Part shown: positions 1-10,025 of the stretch, one piece after another | Numbering within the stretch: position 1 is the stretch's first letter | Layout: every line of letters starts with the position of its first letter | Assembly (NCBI GenBank): GCA_902799655.1 | Contig: CADCBH010000003.1 | Span: 62,001 to 126,000 of the forward strand | DNA: 64,000 nt | Reading direction: 5' to 3' | Source of the DNA: an uncultured Bacteroidales bacterium | GTDB lineage: Bacteria > Bacteroidota > Bacteroidia > Bacteroidales > Bacteroidaceae | Translations under genes and position numbers: made by a program | The notes under the pieces: generated by a model | What the model was told of the DNA's origin: nothing | Seen by the model: only the letters and a program-made list of their open reading frames with translations | The model's database searches: none

Positions 1-3
1 CTG

Positions 4-1665
4 CTAATATTCAAAAGAAGAACCTCCCAGGAATTCCCGCAACAAGGAGGTGGGTGGAATCTGTGCCTCGGGGATTGGACGGATGTAGCGCAGGAACTTG
101 CGAAGGCGATAGGCCTCGGCATACTCGATGCAGTTCTCTGGCACCTGTTCGAGGAGGGGTTCTGCCTGACTCTTGATGACTGCCAGTTCGAAAAGCATGG
201 CGGAGTTGAACATTGCATCTGCATTCTCCTGATAGGGGAAGATCCACTTGTTCTCACCCTTGCGGACGGATGGCCAGCGACGGATGGTCTCACGGGCACT
301 GACACCACGGTATTTATGGTCGCGGATGATGCGGCGTAGCAGACGGTTGTCAGTGGTGGGTATGTAGTTGTGCTTGTCGAGCAGCAACGTGGTGAGTGCC
401 GAGGCATATACACGGAACTTGATGTCATCGGGTATCTGGGCAGTCAACTCTGGGTTGAGGGCGTGGATGCCTTCCACAACAAGGATTTCATCATCGTTGA
501 GCTTGAGCTTTTTACCGCTCCACTCGCTCTTGCCTTTCTGGAAGTTGTAATGCGGCAGCTCTACCTCGCCACCAGCGAAGAGTATGCTTAACTGCTCGTT
601 GAGCAGTGGGATGTTCAGGGCGTGGATGCTCTCAAAGTCATAGTCGCCAGTCTCGTCCCTTGGTGTCTTCTCACGATCCAGGAAATAGTCATCCAGGGAG
701 ATGGGCACGGGTTTGATGCCGTTGGTAAGCAGCTGTACGGAGAGTCGCTTGCATGTCGTGGTCTTGCCGCTCGACGAAGGTCCGGCAATCAGTACCATAC
801 GGATGCCCTTGCGGTTGGCTATCTCATCGGCAATCTTGGAGATTTTCTTCTCCTGCAGCGCCTCACTCACTTGGATAAGCAGATTGGTCTTGCCTGTATC
901 AATGGCTTCGTTGAGGTCGCCGATGGTGCGCATGTTCAGGATGTCCTGCCAGCGGTGGTGCTCCTTAAAGATGCCAAACATCTTGTCTTGCATGATAATC
1001 TCGCCCAACTCGTCGGGATGCTGCTGTGAAGGGATGCGCAGCAGCAGACCGTCATAGTATTTCTCCAGTCCGAAGAGATACAGCTGTGAGGTGTTGGTGA
1101 GCAGTGAACCATAATAATAGTCGAGATAGCCGTCAATATCGTAGTAGGTGGTGTATAATGACCCAATGCTTTTAAGCAGCTTTACCTTCGAAAAGGTATG
1201 CAGCTGGGTGAACATCTCAATGGCTTCCTCGGTGGTTGTCTCATGGCGGTGAATGGGAATGGCGGCATCGATAATCTCCTTCATGCGCTTACGGATGTTC
1301 CCTGCATCCTCAAGTGTCACGGGATGTCCGATGTTGAGATCAACATAATAGCCGTTGGAGACGGGAATGTCAATAGATACCTTACACGGTGTGTAGAGGT
1401 CGTGGACGGCTTTACACAAGACGAAGAACAGCGAGCGGGTGTAGGCGCGCAAGCCAGTGGAGGAGGTGATGTCGAGGAATTCGACGTCCTTGGCTTTGTA
1501 CACACGATAGTGCATACCTTCTACTTTGTTGTTGACGCAGGCGTTGATAGGACCGTGAGGAAAGTTGATGCCGGCTTTCTCGTAAACCTGTTCCAAGGAG
1601 CATCCCAAGGGCACTTCCAGCGTCTTTCCTGTATTGATACAGCGGATATTTATAGTCTTTTCCAT
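4..1665 (-). CDS. Nucleoside (uridine-type) kinase with N-terminal TGS domain
   Basis: This 553-residue protein joins an N-terminal TGS/threonyl-tRNA-synthetase-like region to a C-terminal P-loop kinase of the phosphoribulokinase/uridine kinase family. The Walker A motif GPSSSGKTTT lies at about residues 295-304 and is followed by a kinase-like SLDDYFLDR segment. By family it should phosphorylate a nucleoside, probably uridine or cytidine, in the cytoplasm; the exact substrate cannot be read from the sequence. The open frame extends 22 codons further upstream, but I chose the ATG at 1665 because the TGS domain begins there with MEKTINIRC and the upstream residues look like translated promoter DNA. 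The gene is complete, with its stop almost at the window edge, and is divergent from the transporter gene at 1830. Confidence 0.85.
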   Translation of the reverse strand: MEKTINIRCINTGKTLEVPLGCSLEQVYEKAGINFPHGPINACVNNKVEGMHYRVYKAKDVEFLDITSSTGLRAYTRSLFFVLCKAVHDLYTPCKVSIDIPVSNGYYVDLNIGHPVTLEDAGNIRKRMKEIIDAAIPIHRHETTTEEAIEMFTQLHTFSKVKLLKSIGSLYTTYYDIDGYLDYYYGSLLTNTSQLYLFGLEKYYDGLLLRIPSQQHPDELGEIIMQDKMFGIFKEHHRWQDILNMRTIGDLNEAIDTGKTNLLIQVSEALQEKKISKIADEIANRKGIRMVLIAGPSSSGKTTTCKRLSVQLLTNGIKPVPISLDDYFLDREKTPRDETGDYDFESIHALNIPLLNEQLSILFAGGEVELPHYNFQKGKSEWSGKKLKLNDDEILVVEGIHALNPELTAQIPDDIKFRVYASALTTLLLDKHNYIPTTDNRLLRRIIRDHKYRGVSARETIRRWPSVRKGENKWIFPYQENADAMFNSAMLFELAVIKSQAEPLLEQVPENCIEYAEAYRLRKFLRYIRPIPEAQIPPTSLLREFLGGSSFEY

Positions 1666-1690
1666 GTTGATATTGGTTAGAATTTTGCCG

Positions 1691-1725
1691 TAAAGGTACA
1701 ATATTTTTATTAAAATACGCACAAA
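1691..1725 (-). promoter_or_regulatory. Possible promoter of the nucleoside kinase gene
   Basis: Read on the minus strand, TACCTTTA at 1698-1691 resembles the Bacteroidota -7 element TAnnTTTG with its last base changed. A TTTG at 1725-1722 could be the -33 element, but the 23-base spacing is longer than the usual 19-21. Position fits the chosen start at 1665. Confidence 0.4.
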
Positions 1726-1760
1726 GTTCAAAGAAACATGAAGAAAAAGTTATCAGATAG

Positions 1761-1791
1761 TGTGGTTTTTAGATTTTTTTTCGTATTTTTG
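1761..1791 (+). promoter_or_regulatory. Promoter of the Na/Pi cotransporter gene
   Basis: TATTTTTG at 1784-1791 fits the -7 consensus TAnnTTTG. The -33 position holds TGTG (1761-1764), a weak match at 19-base spacing. The predicted leader to the ATG at 1830 is about 33 bases. Confidence 0.5.
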
Positions 1792-1829
1792 CACTCGAAT
1801 ATATTCTTAAATCACAAAACACGAAGACC

Positions 1830-3581
1830 ATGTCTATTTGGATTATTTTTACGCTGCTGGGATCACTGGCATTGCTGATGTACGGAATGAAGTCGATGAG
1901 TGAAGCCTTGCAGAAGATGGCAGGTCCTCAACTTCGCCATGTCCTTGGTGCTATGACCACCAATCGCTTCACAGGTATGTTGACGGGTATGCTGGTCACT
2001 GCCAGCGTGCAGTCATCTACGGCAACGACGGTGATGACGGTATCTTTCGTCAATGCGGGATTGCTGACTTTGGCGCAGGCTATCTCTGTTATTATGGGTG
2101 CCAATATCGGTACCACGCTGACAGCATGGATTATGTCGGCAGGTATGTCCTTTGATGTCGGCAGTCTGGCATATCCCGCTTTCCTGGTGGGTATTATCTT
2201 GATTTATCAGAAGCGGTATCGCTATATCGGAGACTTCCTCTTCGGTCTAGCATTCCTGATATTTGCTTTGGCTACCCTGCGTTCAACGGGTCAGAGCATG
2301 CACCTTGGTGAGAACCAGACCGTGCTTGACTTCTTTGCCTCGTTTGATCCTAACTCGTTTGTCACAACCTTGATATTCCTGTTGTTGGGTGGTATCCTGA
2401 CCTTCTGCGTACAGTCGTCGGCAGCAGTGATGGCAATCACGATGATACTCTGTTCGAGTGGCGCTCTGCCTATCTATCAGGGTATTGCGCTGGTGATGGG
2501 TGAGAACATCGGTACCACGGTGACCTCTAACCTGGCTGCGATGTCTGCCAACACGCAGGCTCGCCGAGCAGCCTTGGCACACATGTTCTTCAATGTCTTC
2601 GGTGTCATCTGGATTCTCTTCGTGTTCCGTCCGTTCATTGATATGGTATGCGGTTGGGTAGGCTATGATGTCAATATGACGGTAGAAGGGGCTGGCGCTC
2701 ATGCCTTCATGGCCAATGCTGCTAAACTGAGTTTTGTGCTGGCAGCCTTCCACACGTCGTTCAATGTGGCCAATACCTTTATCCTCATTTGGTTCATCCC
2801 TCAGATCGAGAAGTTCGTCTGCTGGGTCATCAAACCGAAGAAGGTCGACGAGGAAGAGGATTTCCGTCTGCATTTCATTACTGCCGGTTTCATGAAAACC
2901 CCAGAGCTATCTGTTTTGGAGGCGCAGAAAGAGATTCAGCAATTCTCGAATCGTATGCAGCGCATGTTTGGTATGGTAAGGGAACTTTTGACATTGTCAT
3001 CGAGCTCGACGGGTAAGAAAAAGGATAACCAGGCAGGTGATTTCAATAAACTCTATACACGTATTGAAAAGTACGAGGGTATCTCGGATAATATGGAACT
3101 GGAGATTGCGAACTACCTGAATTCGGTGAGTGATGCCCACCTTTCAGATGATACCAAGGCTAAGATTCGCGCTATGTTGCGTGAGGTCTCTGAACTGGAG
3201 TCGATTGGCGATGCTTGCTTCAATATGGCCCGCACCATCTCCCGTAAGTACAACGGCAAACAGGATCACTTTATTGATAAGCAGTACGACCATCTGCACC
3301 AGATGATGGAATTGACTGACCAAAGTCTCTCGCAGATGAACCGTTTGATGGGTGGCCGTAAGGAATCGTTTGACGTAAACCGCACATTCAATATCGAGAA
3401 CGAAATCAATAACTATCGTAATCAGTTGAAGTCGCAGAATATCAACGATGTCAACAATCGCGAGTACACCTACGCTGTAGGCACCATCTATATGGACCTT
3501 ATCAATGAGTGCGAGAAATTAGGCGACTATGTCGTTAATGTTGTTGAGGCTCGTATGGGTACACGTCAAAAAGATGCGTAA
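1830..3581 (+). CDS. Na/Pi cotransporter family protein with PhoU-like tail
   Basis: A 583-residue inner-membrane protein of the NptA/PNaS (Na+/phosphate cotransporter) family. The N-terminal roughly 335 residues are hydrophobic and carry the two inverted family repeats, seen as ASVQSSTATTVM and CVQSSAAVMAI, each followed by a GANIGTT or GENIGTT segment. The rest is soluble, helical and PhoU-like. It should move phosphate inward with sodium, with the tail sensing or gating; this is from family knowledge. Length is typical. It has its own promoter, and the next gene has its own promoter as well, so I read it as a single-gene transcript. Confidence 0.88.
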   Translation: MSIWIIFTLLGSLALLMYGMKSMSEALQKMAGPQLRHVLGAMTTNRFTGMLTGMLVTASVQSSTATTVMTVSFVNAGLLTLAQAISVIMGANIGTTLTAWIMSAGMSFDVGSLAYPAFLVGIILIYQKRYRYIGDFLFGLAFLIFALATLRSTGQSMHLGENQTVLDFFASFDPNSFVTTLIFLLLGGILTFCVQSSAAVMAITMILCSSGALPIYQGIALVMGENIGTTVTSNLAAMSANTQARRAALAHMFFNVFGVIWILFVFRPFIDMVCGWVGYDVNMTVEGAGAHAFMANAAKLSFVLAAFHTSFNVANTFILIWFIPQIEKFVCWVIKPKKVDEEEDFRLHFITAGFMKTPELSVLEAQKEIQQFSNRMQRMFGMVRELLTLSSSSTGKKKDNQAGDFNKLYTRIEKYEGISDNMELEIANYLNSVSDAHLSDDTKAKIRAMLREVSELESIGDACFNMARTISRKYNGKQDHFIDKQYDHLHQMMELTDQSLSQMNRLMGGRKESFDVNRTFNIENEINNYRNQLKSQNINDVNNREYTYAVGTIYMDLINECEKLGDYVVNVVEARMGTRQKDA

Positions 3582-3583
3582 AA

Positions 3584-3616
3584 ATTGTGTAGATTCAAAA
3601 AAATATATTAAATTTG
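3584..3616 (+). promoter_or_regulatory. Promoter of the Oar-like receptor gene
   Basis: TAAATTTG at 3609-3616 matches the -7 consensus, with ATTG at 3584-3587 as a possible -33 element (21-base spacing). It lies between the transporter stop and the ATG at 3649. Confidence 0.55.
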
Positions 3617-3648
3617 CACCGGAAAATATAAACGAACCCAGTTATACT

Positions 3649-6600
3649 ATGAGAAGAATCTTATTTTTAACAGCCATGATGTTAACTTGTACGTTGACTG
3701 TGATGGCACAGCTCACCACTTCCGCGCTGAGCGGTAAGGTGACCATGCAAGACACAAAAGAGGAGGTCATCGGGGCTACTATTCAGGTAGTTCATGATCC
3801 TTCTGGAACTAAGTACAATGCTGTCACTAACGTTGATGGTGGTTTCAGCATTCAGGGTATGCGTAGTGGTGGTCCATACACTGTGACTGTAACCTACATT
3901 GGCTATGAGCCCAAGACTTTTAAGGAGATTTATCTCGACCTCGGTGAAACGTACAATCTTCCAGTATGGCTTTCGGAGGATGCTACTGAGTTGAAGGAGA
4001 TTGTGGTTAGCGGTAAGGCTTCGAAGTTCTCTGCTGAGAAGACCGGTGCTTCTACCAACATCCGCAATACCACTATTCAAGAGTTGCCTACCATCAGCCG
4101 TTCTATCGGTGATATTGCCAAGTTGTCACCATATTATGGCGGCTCAAACAGTTTTGCCGGTGGAAATGGTAAGTCTGCCAACTTTACACTCGATGGCGCC
4201 AATCTGAATAACAACTTCGGTCTTTCATCTGATCTGCCTGGTGGTGGTAGCCCAGTTTCTATGGAGGCTCTTGATGAAGTTCAGTTGGTGGTTGCTCCTT
4301 TCGACGTTCGTCAAACCAATTTTATCGGAGGTGGTGTCAATGCCGTTACTAAGTCAGGTACGAACACTTTCAAGGGAACTGCATATTATTACTATAGTGA
4401 TGAGAATATGCATGGTAACCGAGTTGATGGCAAACAGAATTCAGAGCCCGATCCTCAGAGCAGCAAGACATATGGCTTTACGCTTGGTGGACCTATTATT
4501 AAGGACAAACTGTTCTTCTTCACTAGTTATGAGCGTATCGAGACTGAGAATGTTCCTACTTATTGGAAACCTTCAACCGATGGTAAGGGTGATTCAAAGA
4601 CTTATACCTCAAATGCATCCTATAAGGACTTGCAGACCATTTCTGACTTTGTCAAGAAGGAGTATGGCTATGATACTGGTTCGAGTTCATCATATCCTGG
4701 CGACATTCTGACCAACAAGTATCTGGCTCGTTTGGACTGGAACATCAATAAGGCACATCGTCTGGCTCTGCGCTTTAATCATACTAATAACTCAAAGTGG
4801 ATTAAGCCAAGTACCTCTCGTTCGGGCTTCTATAGTTCTACCACTATTCCATCAATCACGGGTATAGCTTATGCCAACTCGTTCTACAAGATTGAGAATA
4901 AGGTGACGACGATTTCTGCGGACTTGAACAGTCGCTTCAGTGACAAGGCTTCAAACCAGTTCATCTTTACCTACTCGGATATGGACGATCCGCGTGGTTC
5001 TGACTCTGCTGAATTCCCCTTCATTGATATCATGAAAGACGGCTCTCCTTATATCGCATTGGGTATGGAGCAGTATACCTATGGTAACCGTGTGCGCAAC
5101 AAGGTGCTGACCATCAACGATAACTTTACCTACTATATGGGTAAGCACAAACTGATGGCGGGTTTGAGTTTCGAGCACCAGCAGGCAGATAACAGCTATC
5201 TCATCTTCGGTACGGGTTACTATCGTTATGCCAGCATGGATGACTTCCTGAATAAGAAGGCTCCTATGGGCGTAGCCCTGACCTATGGTTTCGATGGTGA
5301 GTCAGTTCCTACTTCTACAGTACGCTTTAACCAGTATGGCCTTTATTTCCAGGATGAGTGGAATCCTATTGATAATTTGAAGATAACTGCCGGTATCCGT
5401 TTCGATAATATCTCATACAACGATGCGGATGTACGTTTCAATCAGGCACTTTATGACCTGGATTTCGGAGGTCGCCACTTTGACGTAGGCCGCTGGCCTA
5501 AGGCCAATATCCAGATTTCACCACGTTTCGGCTTTACATGGGATGTCTTTGGTGACAAAACTGTGAAAGTACGTGGCGGATCGGGTCTCTTTGCTGGTCG
5601 TCTGCCTCTGGTTTTCTTTGTCAATACACCGCAGTATTCGGGTATGATTCAGAATCAGATTTACTCAACTGATGCAGGCTTGATGTCTACTTTCGCAGGT
5701 GGTGTAATTACTGATGTGGATGCAATCCGTCAGAAGTTCGAGGACTACAAGGCTGGTAGCGCTCCATATAGCCAGAATGCCAATGGTGTTATTCCTGGTA
5801 CTCCTGCCAGTGTTGCTGATGATTTTAAGATGCCGCAGGTGTGGAAGTCGTCTATTGCTGTTGACTATCAGTTGCCGTTACCATTCCCCATTACCATCAC
5901 TGGTGAGTTGACATATACAAAAAATGTCAACGCTGTACGCCTCGATAACTGGAACATCAAGGATCCCAGTGAGTGGACATATAAGGATGGTACTGTAGGT
6001 GCCAAATGCTACAGCGGTGCTGACAACCGTTATATCTATCCTGAAACCAAAGCAGGCTATATGTACTATCCTGAGTATAATGGTGGCAAATTCGGTGCAT
6101 ATATGTTGACCAATACTAGTAAGGGTTATGGTTGGACTGCCAGTGTTCAGTTGACTGCTGAGCCTATTAAGGATTTACACATCAGTGCTGCCTATACTCA
6201 TACCGTGATGAAGGAGGTGACAGGTATGCCAGGCTCTAACGCAGCATCTGCATGGTCTTATATGCACACGATTAACGGTCCTAACTATGGTGATGCCGTG
6301 AATTCAGCATACGTTACTCCTGACCGTGTGATAGCCAATCTTAGTTACAAATATGGTAAGGAGCACTTCTCAGTATTCTACAGCGGTTATTCTCCTTCGG
6401 GTTGGAGCTATATCTATAGCAACGACCTGAATGGTGATACACAAACGGCCGACTTGATTTACATTCCCAAGGATGATAGTGAGATTCAGTTTGTCAGCGA
6501 GGAGGACCGCATTGCATTCTGGAACTTCGTGGAACAGGATGATTATCTGAAGAACCACAAGGGTGAATATGCAGAACCTTATGCTGCTCGATCTCCTTGG

Positions 6601-6921
6601 GTACATACCTTTGATGTAAAGTATGCGCATGATTTCGACGTGAAGGTTGGTAAGACCAAGCATAAGCTGCAACTCATCCTCAATATTCAGAATGTTGGTA
6701 ATCTCTTGAACTCTAAGTGGGGTGTCAATAGAATCCCAGCTCTCTCGGGTCAGAGCAATAACCAGTACAAACTGCTTACCAAGGCTAAGGTTGTTAATAA
6801 TCAGCCCGTATACAGTTTTGCGAAGGAAGGTGGTGACTACCTCAAGAATTCTTGGGACTACAGCCACAGCTATGGACAGTGCTGGGGTATCCAGTTGGGT
6901 TTGAAGTACTACTTCAACTAA
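3649..6921 (+). CDS. Oar-like TonB-dependent outer-membrane receptor
   Basis: A 1090-residue receptor. A signal peptide (MRRILFLTAMMLTC then VMA, cleaved before Q) precedes a carboxypeptidase-regulatory-like beta-sandwich domain (about residues 25-110: SGKVTMQDTKEEVIGATI, then VDGGFSIQGM), then a plug domain and a long beta-barrel. The barrel end resembles the Oar-type receptors of Bacteroidota. The frame is open 40 codons upstream into the previous gene, but the signal peptide fixes the start at 3649, just after a good promoter. There is no SusD-like partner next to it, so a glycan-import role is not supported; the cargo is unknown. The gene ends at a strong hairpin terminator and appears to be transcribed alone. 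Confidence 0.88.
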   Translation: MRRILFLTAMMLTCTLTVMAQLTTSALSGKVTMQDTKEEVIGATIQVVHDPSGTKYNAVTNVDGGFSIQGMRSGGPYTVTVTYIGYEPKTFKEIYLDLGETYNLPVWLSEDATELKEIVVSGKASKFSAEKTGASTNIRNTTIQELPTISRSIGDIAKLSPYYGGSNSFAGGNGKSANFTLDGANLNNNFGLSSDLPGGGSPVSMEALDEVQLVVAPFDVRQTNFIGGGVNAVTKSGTNTFKGTAYYYYSDENMHGNRVDGKQNSEPDPQSSKTYGFTLGGPIIKDKLFFFTSYERIETENVPTYWKPSTDGKGDSKTYTSNASYKDLQTISDFVKKEYGYDTGSSSSYPGDILTNKYLARLDWNINKAHRLALRFNHTNNSKWIKPSTSRSGFYSSTTIPSITGIAYANSFYKIENKVTTISADLNSRFSDKASNQFIFTYSDMDDPRGSDSAEFPFIDIMKDGSPYIALGMEQYTYGNRVRNKVLTINDNFTYYMGKHKLMAGLSFEHQQADNSYLIFGTGYYRYASMDDFLNKKAPMGVALTYGFDGESVPTSTVRFNQYGLYFQDEWNPIDNLKITAGIRFDNISYNDADVRFNQALYDLDFGGRHFDVGRWPKANIQISPRFGFTWDVFGDKTVKVRGGSGLFAGRLPLVFFVNTPQYSGMIQNQIYSTDAGLMSTFAGGVITDVDAIRQKFEDYKAGSAPYSQNANGVIPGTPASVADDFKMPQVWKSSIAVDYQLPLPFPITITGELTYTKNVNAVRLDNWNIKDPSEWTYKDGTVGAKCYSGADNRYIYPETKAGYMYYPEYNGGKFGAYMLTNTSKGYGWTASVQLTAEPIKDLHISAAYTHTVMKEVTGMPGSNAASAWSYMHTINGPNYGDAVNSAYVTPDRVIANLSYKYGKEHFSVFYSGYSPSGWSYIYSNDLNGDTQTADLIYIPKDDSEIQFVSEEDRIAFWNFVEQDDYLKNHKGEYAEPYAARSPWVHTFDVKYAHDFDVKVGKTKHKLQLILNIQNVGNLLNSKWGVNRIPALSGQSNNQYKLLTKAKVVNNQPVYSFAKEGGDYLKNSWDYSHSYGQCWGIQLGLKYYFN

Positions 6922-6944
6922 TTGTCAGTAGAAATTATAATGAT

Positions 6945-6978
6945 AACCCCTCAGTCCCTAACATGGAACTGAGGGGTT
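6945..6978 (+). terminator. Terminator of the Oar-like receptor gene
   Basis: Inverted repeat AACCCCTCAGT (6945-6955) and ACTGAGGGGTT (6968-6978) with a 12-base loop forms an 11-bp GC-rich stem. It lies 23 bases after the stop codon and is followed by an AT-rich stretch. Confidence 0.8.
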
Positions 6979-7056
6979 TATTATCGACCAATTCCGCTTT
7001 TGTATAAAAAAACATAATATTAATAAGGTGCGTGCGAGGGATTGATATATTTTTAC

Positions 7057-7064
7057 TACCTTTG
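7057..7064 (+). promoter_or_regulatory. -7 element of the M16 protease gene
   Basis: TACCTTTG is a perfect -7 match about 50 bases before the ATG at 7115. No clear -33 TTTG is seen at 19-21 bases; TGCG occupies that place. Confidence 0.55.
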
Positions 7065-7114
7065 GGGGCTGAAATATGCAATTATTTTACAATCCAATAT
7101 TCTAACTATTATTT

Positions 7115-9943
7115 ATGATGAAACTAAAGAGAATGTTTGTGGCTGTGCTGACACTAGTATGCACCACAGTCATGGTGGCTCAACAAATGCAGATGCCACC
7201 AATCCCCGTAGACCCTGCCGTACGTATCGGTAAACTGGACAACGGACTGACTTATTACATCCGTCACAACGAGTATCCGGAACATGTGGCCAACTTCTAC
7301 ATCGCCCAGCGTGTAGGCTCTATTCAAGAAGATGAGTCACAGCGTGGCTTGGCCCACTTCCTGGAGCACATGGCCTTCAATGGCTCTGAGCACTTCAAGG
7401 GTAATGGTATCATTGAGTTTACCCGTTCACTGGGTGTAGAGTTCGGTTCTGACTTGAATGCCTATACCTCAATAGACCAGACTGTTTATCGCGTCTGCGA
7501 CGTCCCAACGAAGCGTGCTACTGCCGTTGACTCTTGTATGCTCATTCTGAAAGACTGGTCGAATGGCCTGTTGCTCGAGGCTGCCGAGATTGACAAGGAG
7601 CGTGACGTGGTGCACAACGAATGGCGCCTGGGTGAAGGCCCCTCACAGCGTATGGTTCAGCGTGCGCTGCCAAAGGTATATCCTGGTTCTAAGTATGGTG
7701 TCCGTCTTCCTATTGGCCTGATGAGCGTCATCGACAGCTTTAAGCCTGCTACGCTGCGTGCCTACTATCAGAAGTGGTATCGTCCAGATAACCAAGCTAT
7801 CATTGTGGTAGGTGATGTCGATGTAGACCATATTGAGGCTAAGATCAAGGAATTGTTTGGTGGCATCAAGGTGCCTGCCAATGCTCCCAAAGTTGTTGCT
7901 GAGGCTGTGCCCGACAATAAGGAGGCCATCTATGTTTTTGAGAAGGATAAGGAGATGCAGATGTCTCAGGTACTCGTGATGATGAAGCACGATGCAACTC
8001 CCGACGAGGAGAAGTCAAGCATGATGTACCTGATTCAGGATTATATGGTCAATGTGATTTCTCAAATGATCAATCAGCGTCTATCCGAGATGACACAAGA
8101 TCCGGATTGTCCCTTCTTCCAGGGATTTGCTGATGATGCCCAATACCTACTGTCAAAGACAAAGGACTGCTTTGAGCTGATTGGTATTCCCAAGGAGGGC
8201 AAAGACCTTGAGACCCTGCAAACCCTCTATCGCGAGGCTAAACGTGTACGTGAGTTTGGATTTACCGCAACCGAGTATGAGCGTGCCAAGGCTGACTATC
8301 TCAGCGCTTTGGAGAAGCGTTACACCAACCGTGACAAGCGTAAGAACGACGAGTTCGGTAATGCCTATCGCGACCACTATCTCGCCAACGAGCCAATTCC
8401 ACCATTGGATGTGCTCTATCAGACCATGCAGCAGATTGCTCCCAATATCCCAGTACAGGCTATCAACCAAGTTCTGCCACAGTTGATTACACCTAACGAT
8501 AGCAATCTGGTAGTGCTGATTATGGCTCAGGAGAAGGAGGGTAAGACTTATCCTACCGAGCAGGATATGGCTGCTGCTGTAGCTGCTGCCCGTGCTGAAA
8601 AGATTGAGGCCTATGTTGACAATGTCAAGGATGAACCTCTAGTTGACGTGGCCACTATCAAGGCAGGTAAGATTACTAAAGAGACTGAGAATAAGACTTT
8701 CGGTTATAAGGAGCTGAAGTTGTCAAATGGTGCAACGGTGATTCTGAAGAAGACAGACTTCAAGGACGATGAGGTGCTGATGGAGGCATTCTCTATGGGT
8801 GGTAAGTCGCTCTATGGTGCTGCTGACTATACCAATCTGAAGCTCTTCGATACTGTCATTGGCATTAGCGGACTCGGCAACTTCTCAAGCACAGAACTCC
8901 AGAAGGCTCTGGCAGGTAAGGAAGTGAATGCAGATCTTTCACTGGCTAATACACGCCAGTATCTGTCGGCTCACTCTACGCCAAAGGACATCGAGACGAT
9001 GATGCAGATGGCATACCTCTACTTTACAAATGTGAAGAAGGATGACAAGCAGTATCAGAACCTGTTGACTCAGCTTGACATGGCTCTGAAGAACAAGTCG
9101 CTGTCACCCGATGCTGTATTCTCTGACTCTGTGGCTTCTACAATGTATGCCCACAATCCACGCTTCACCAATCCTCAGGTAGAAGATATCAAGTTGTTGG
9201 ATTACGATCGCATCCTTCAGATTGCAAAAGAGCGCTATCAGAATGCAGGTCAGTTCACTTTCGTGATTGCTGGTAACTTCGACGAGCAGACTATACGTCC
9301 ACTTGTTGAACAATATATCGCTTCTCTGCCTGCCACTAAGGCCAAGCCAGAGAAATTCAAGGAGGTTATCACTTTTGCCAAGGGTAAGGTTGTCAATGAT
9401 TTTAAGGTAAAGACCGAGTCGCCCAAGGCTACCGCCCGTGAGTCTTGGTATGCTGAGATGCCTTACACTCTGGAGAATATCGTCAAGATTGACGCTGTTG
9501 GTCAGGTGCTCTCCATGATCTACCTGAAGACAATTCGTGAGGATGAGAGTGCTGCCTACTCTTGTGGCGCAGCAGGCTATTTCAATACTGGCTCCAACAA
9601 GCCCAAGGCTATGTTGCAGGCTTATTGCCCGATGAACCCCGACAAGTCAGAGTTGGCAGTTCGTCTGCTGCACGAGGGTATAGCTAGCATGCAGAAGGCT
9701 GTTGATCCAGACCAATTGCAGAAGGTGAAGGAGTATATGCTGAAGCAGATTGATGTTGATGCCAAGAAGAATAACTATTGGATTAATACGATCACTATCT
9801 TCAAGGAGTATGGTATGGATGTATATACTGACTATAAGAAGACTGTAGAGGCACTTACTGTTGATAGCGTCCGTGACTTCCTCAACCAGTTACTAAAGAG
9901 TGGTAACCACACCGAAATCATCATGACGCCTGAGGCGAAGTAA
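7115..9943 (+). CDS. M16 family zinc metallopeptidase, exported
   Basis: A 942-residue pitrilysin/insulinase-type peptidase. It begins with a signal peptide ending near VMVAQ. The inverted zinc motif HFLEH is at residues 81-85 (H81 and H85 as ligands, E84 catalytic) and the third ligand is probably E162, 77 residues later in the KERDVVHNE segment. The rest contains the second, inactive M16 half that closes the clamshell. The length suits the long two-lobed form found in Bacteroidota. It should degrade peptides in the periplasm; the substrate is unknown. Two adjacent ATGs (7115 and 7118) are both possible starts. It is a single gene between its own promoter and the hairpin at 9966. Confidence 0.9.
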   Translation: MMKLKRMFVAVLTLVCTTVMVAQQMQMPPIPVDPAVRIGKLDNGLTYYIRHNEYPEHVANFYIAQRVGSIQEDESQRGLAHFLEHMAFNGSEHFKGNGIIEFTRSLGVEFGSDLNAYTSIDQTVYRVCDVPTKRATAVDSCMLILKDWSNGLLLEAAEIDKERDVVHNEWRLGEGPSQRMVQRALPKVYPGSKYGVRLPIGLMSVIDSFKPATLRAYYQKWYRPDNQAIIVVGDVDVDHIEAKIKELFGGIKVPANAPKVVAEAVPDNKEAIYVFEKDKEMQMSQVLVMMKHDATPDEEKSSMMYLIQDYMVNVISQMINQRLSEMTQDPDCPFFQGFADDAQYLLSKTKDCFELIGIPKEGKDLETLQTLYREAKRVREFGFTATEYERAKADYLSALEKRYTNRDKRKNDEFGNAYRDHYLANEPIPPLDVLYQTMQQIAPNIPVQAINQVLPQLITPNDSNLVVLIMAQEKEGKTYPTEQDMAAAVAAARAEKIEAYVDNVKDEPLVDVATIKAGKITKETENKTFGYKELKLSNGATVILKKTDFKDDEVLMEAFSMGGKSLYGAADYTNLKLFDTVIGISGLGNFSSTELQKALAGKEVNADLSLANTRQYLSAHSTPKDIETMMQMAYLYFTNVKKDDKQYQNLLTQLDMALKNKSLSPDAVFSDSVASTMYAHNPRFTNPQVEDIKLLDYDRILQIAKERYQNAGQFTFVIAGNFDEQTIRPLVEQYIASLPATKAKPEKFKEVITFAKGKVVNDFKVKTESPKATARESWYAEMPYTLENIVKIDAVGQVLSMIYLKTIREDESAAYSCGAAGYFNTGSNKPKAMLQAYCPMNPDKSELAVRLLHEGIASMQKAVDPDQLQKVKEYMLKQIDVDAKKNNYWINTITIFKEYGMDVYTDYKKTVEALTVDSVRDFLNQLLKSGNHTEIIMTPEAK

Positions 9944-9965
9944 TTCACCAAGATTAGGTATTTTT

Positions 9966-9994
9966 AAACGGCGGATTTGTATAATTCGCCGTTT
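9966..9994 (+). terminator. Short hairpin after the M16 protease gene
   Basis: AAACGGCG (9966-9973) and CGCCGTTT (9987-9994) form an 8-bp stem with a 13-base loop, 23 bases after the stop. The -33 box of the metK promoter sits in its loop. It could end protease transcription, but the T-run is short. Confidence 0.55.
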
Positions 9995-10007
9995 ATTTGT
10001 ACCTTTG
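9976..10007 (+). promoter_or_regulatory. metK promoter
   Basis: TTTG at 9976-9979 and TACCTTTG at 10000-10007, separated by exactly 20 bases, match the Bacteroidota -33/-7 consensus fully. The implied start point is near 10012, giving a leader of only about 14 bases before the ATG at 10026. There is no room for a SAM riboswitch. Confidence 0.82.
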
Positions 10008-10025
10008 CACCCAAATTTAGAAACT

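Noticed and set aside
2283..2873. A 196-codon minus-strand frame within the Na/Pi cotransporter gene
   Set aside because: The plus-strand frame carries all family motifs; the minus-strand translation is rich in His, Arg and Gln, as shadow frames are, with no start signal.
3649..6921. SusC of a polysaccharide utilisation locus
   Set aside because: The receptor has a carboxypeptidase-like N-terminal domain but its barrel is Oar-like, there is no SusD gene after it, and it ends at a strong terminator.
10008..10025. SAM riboswitch before metK
   Set aside because: The predicted leader is only about 14 bases, too short for any known SAM aptamer.
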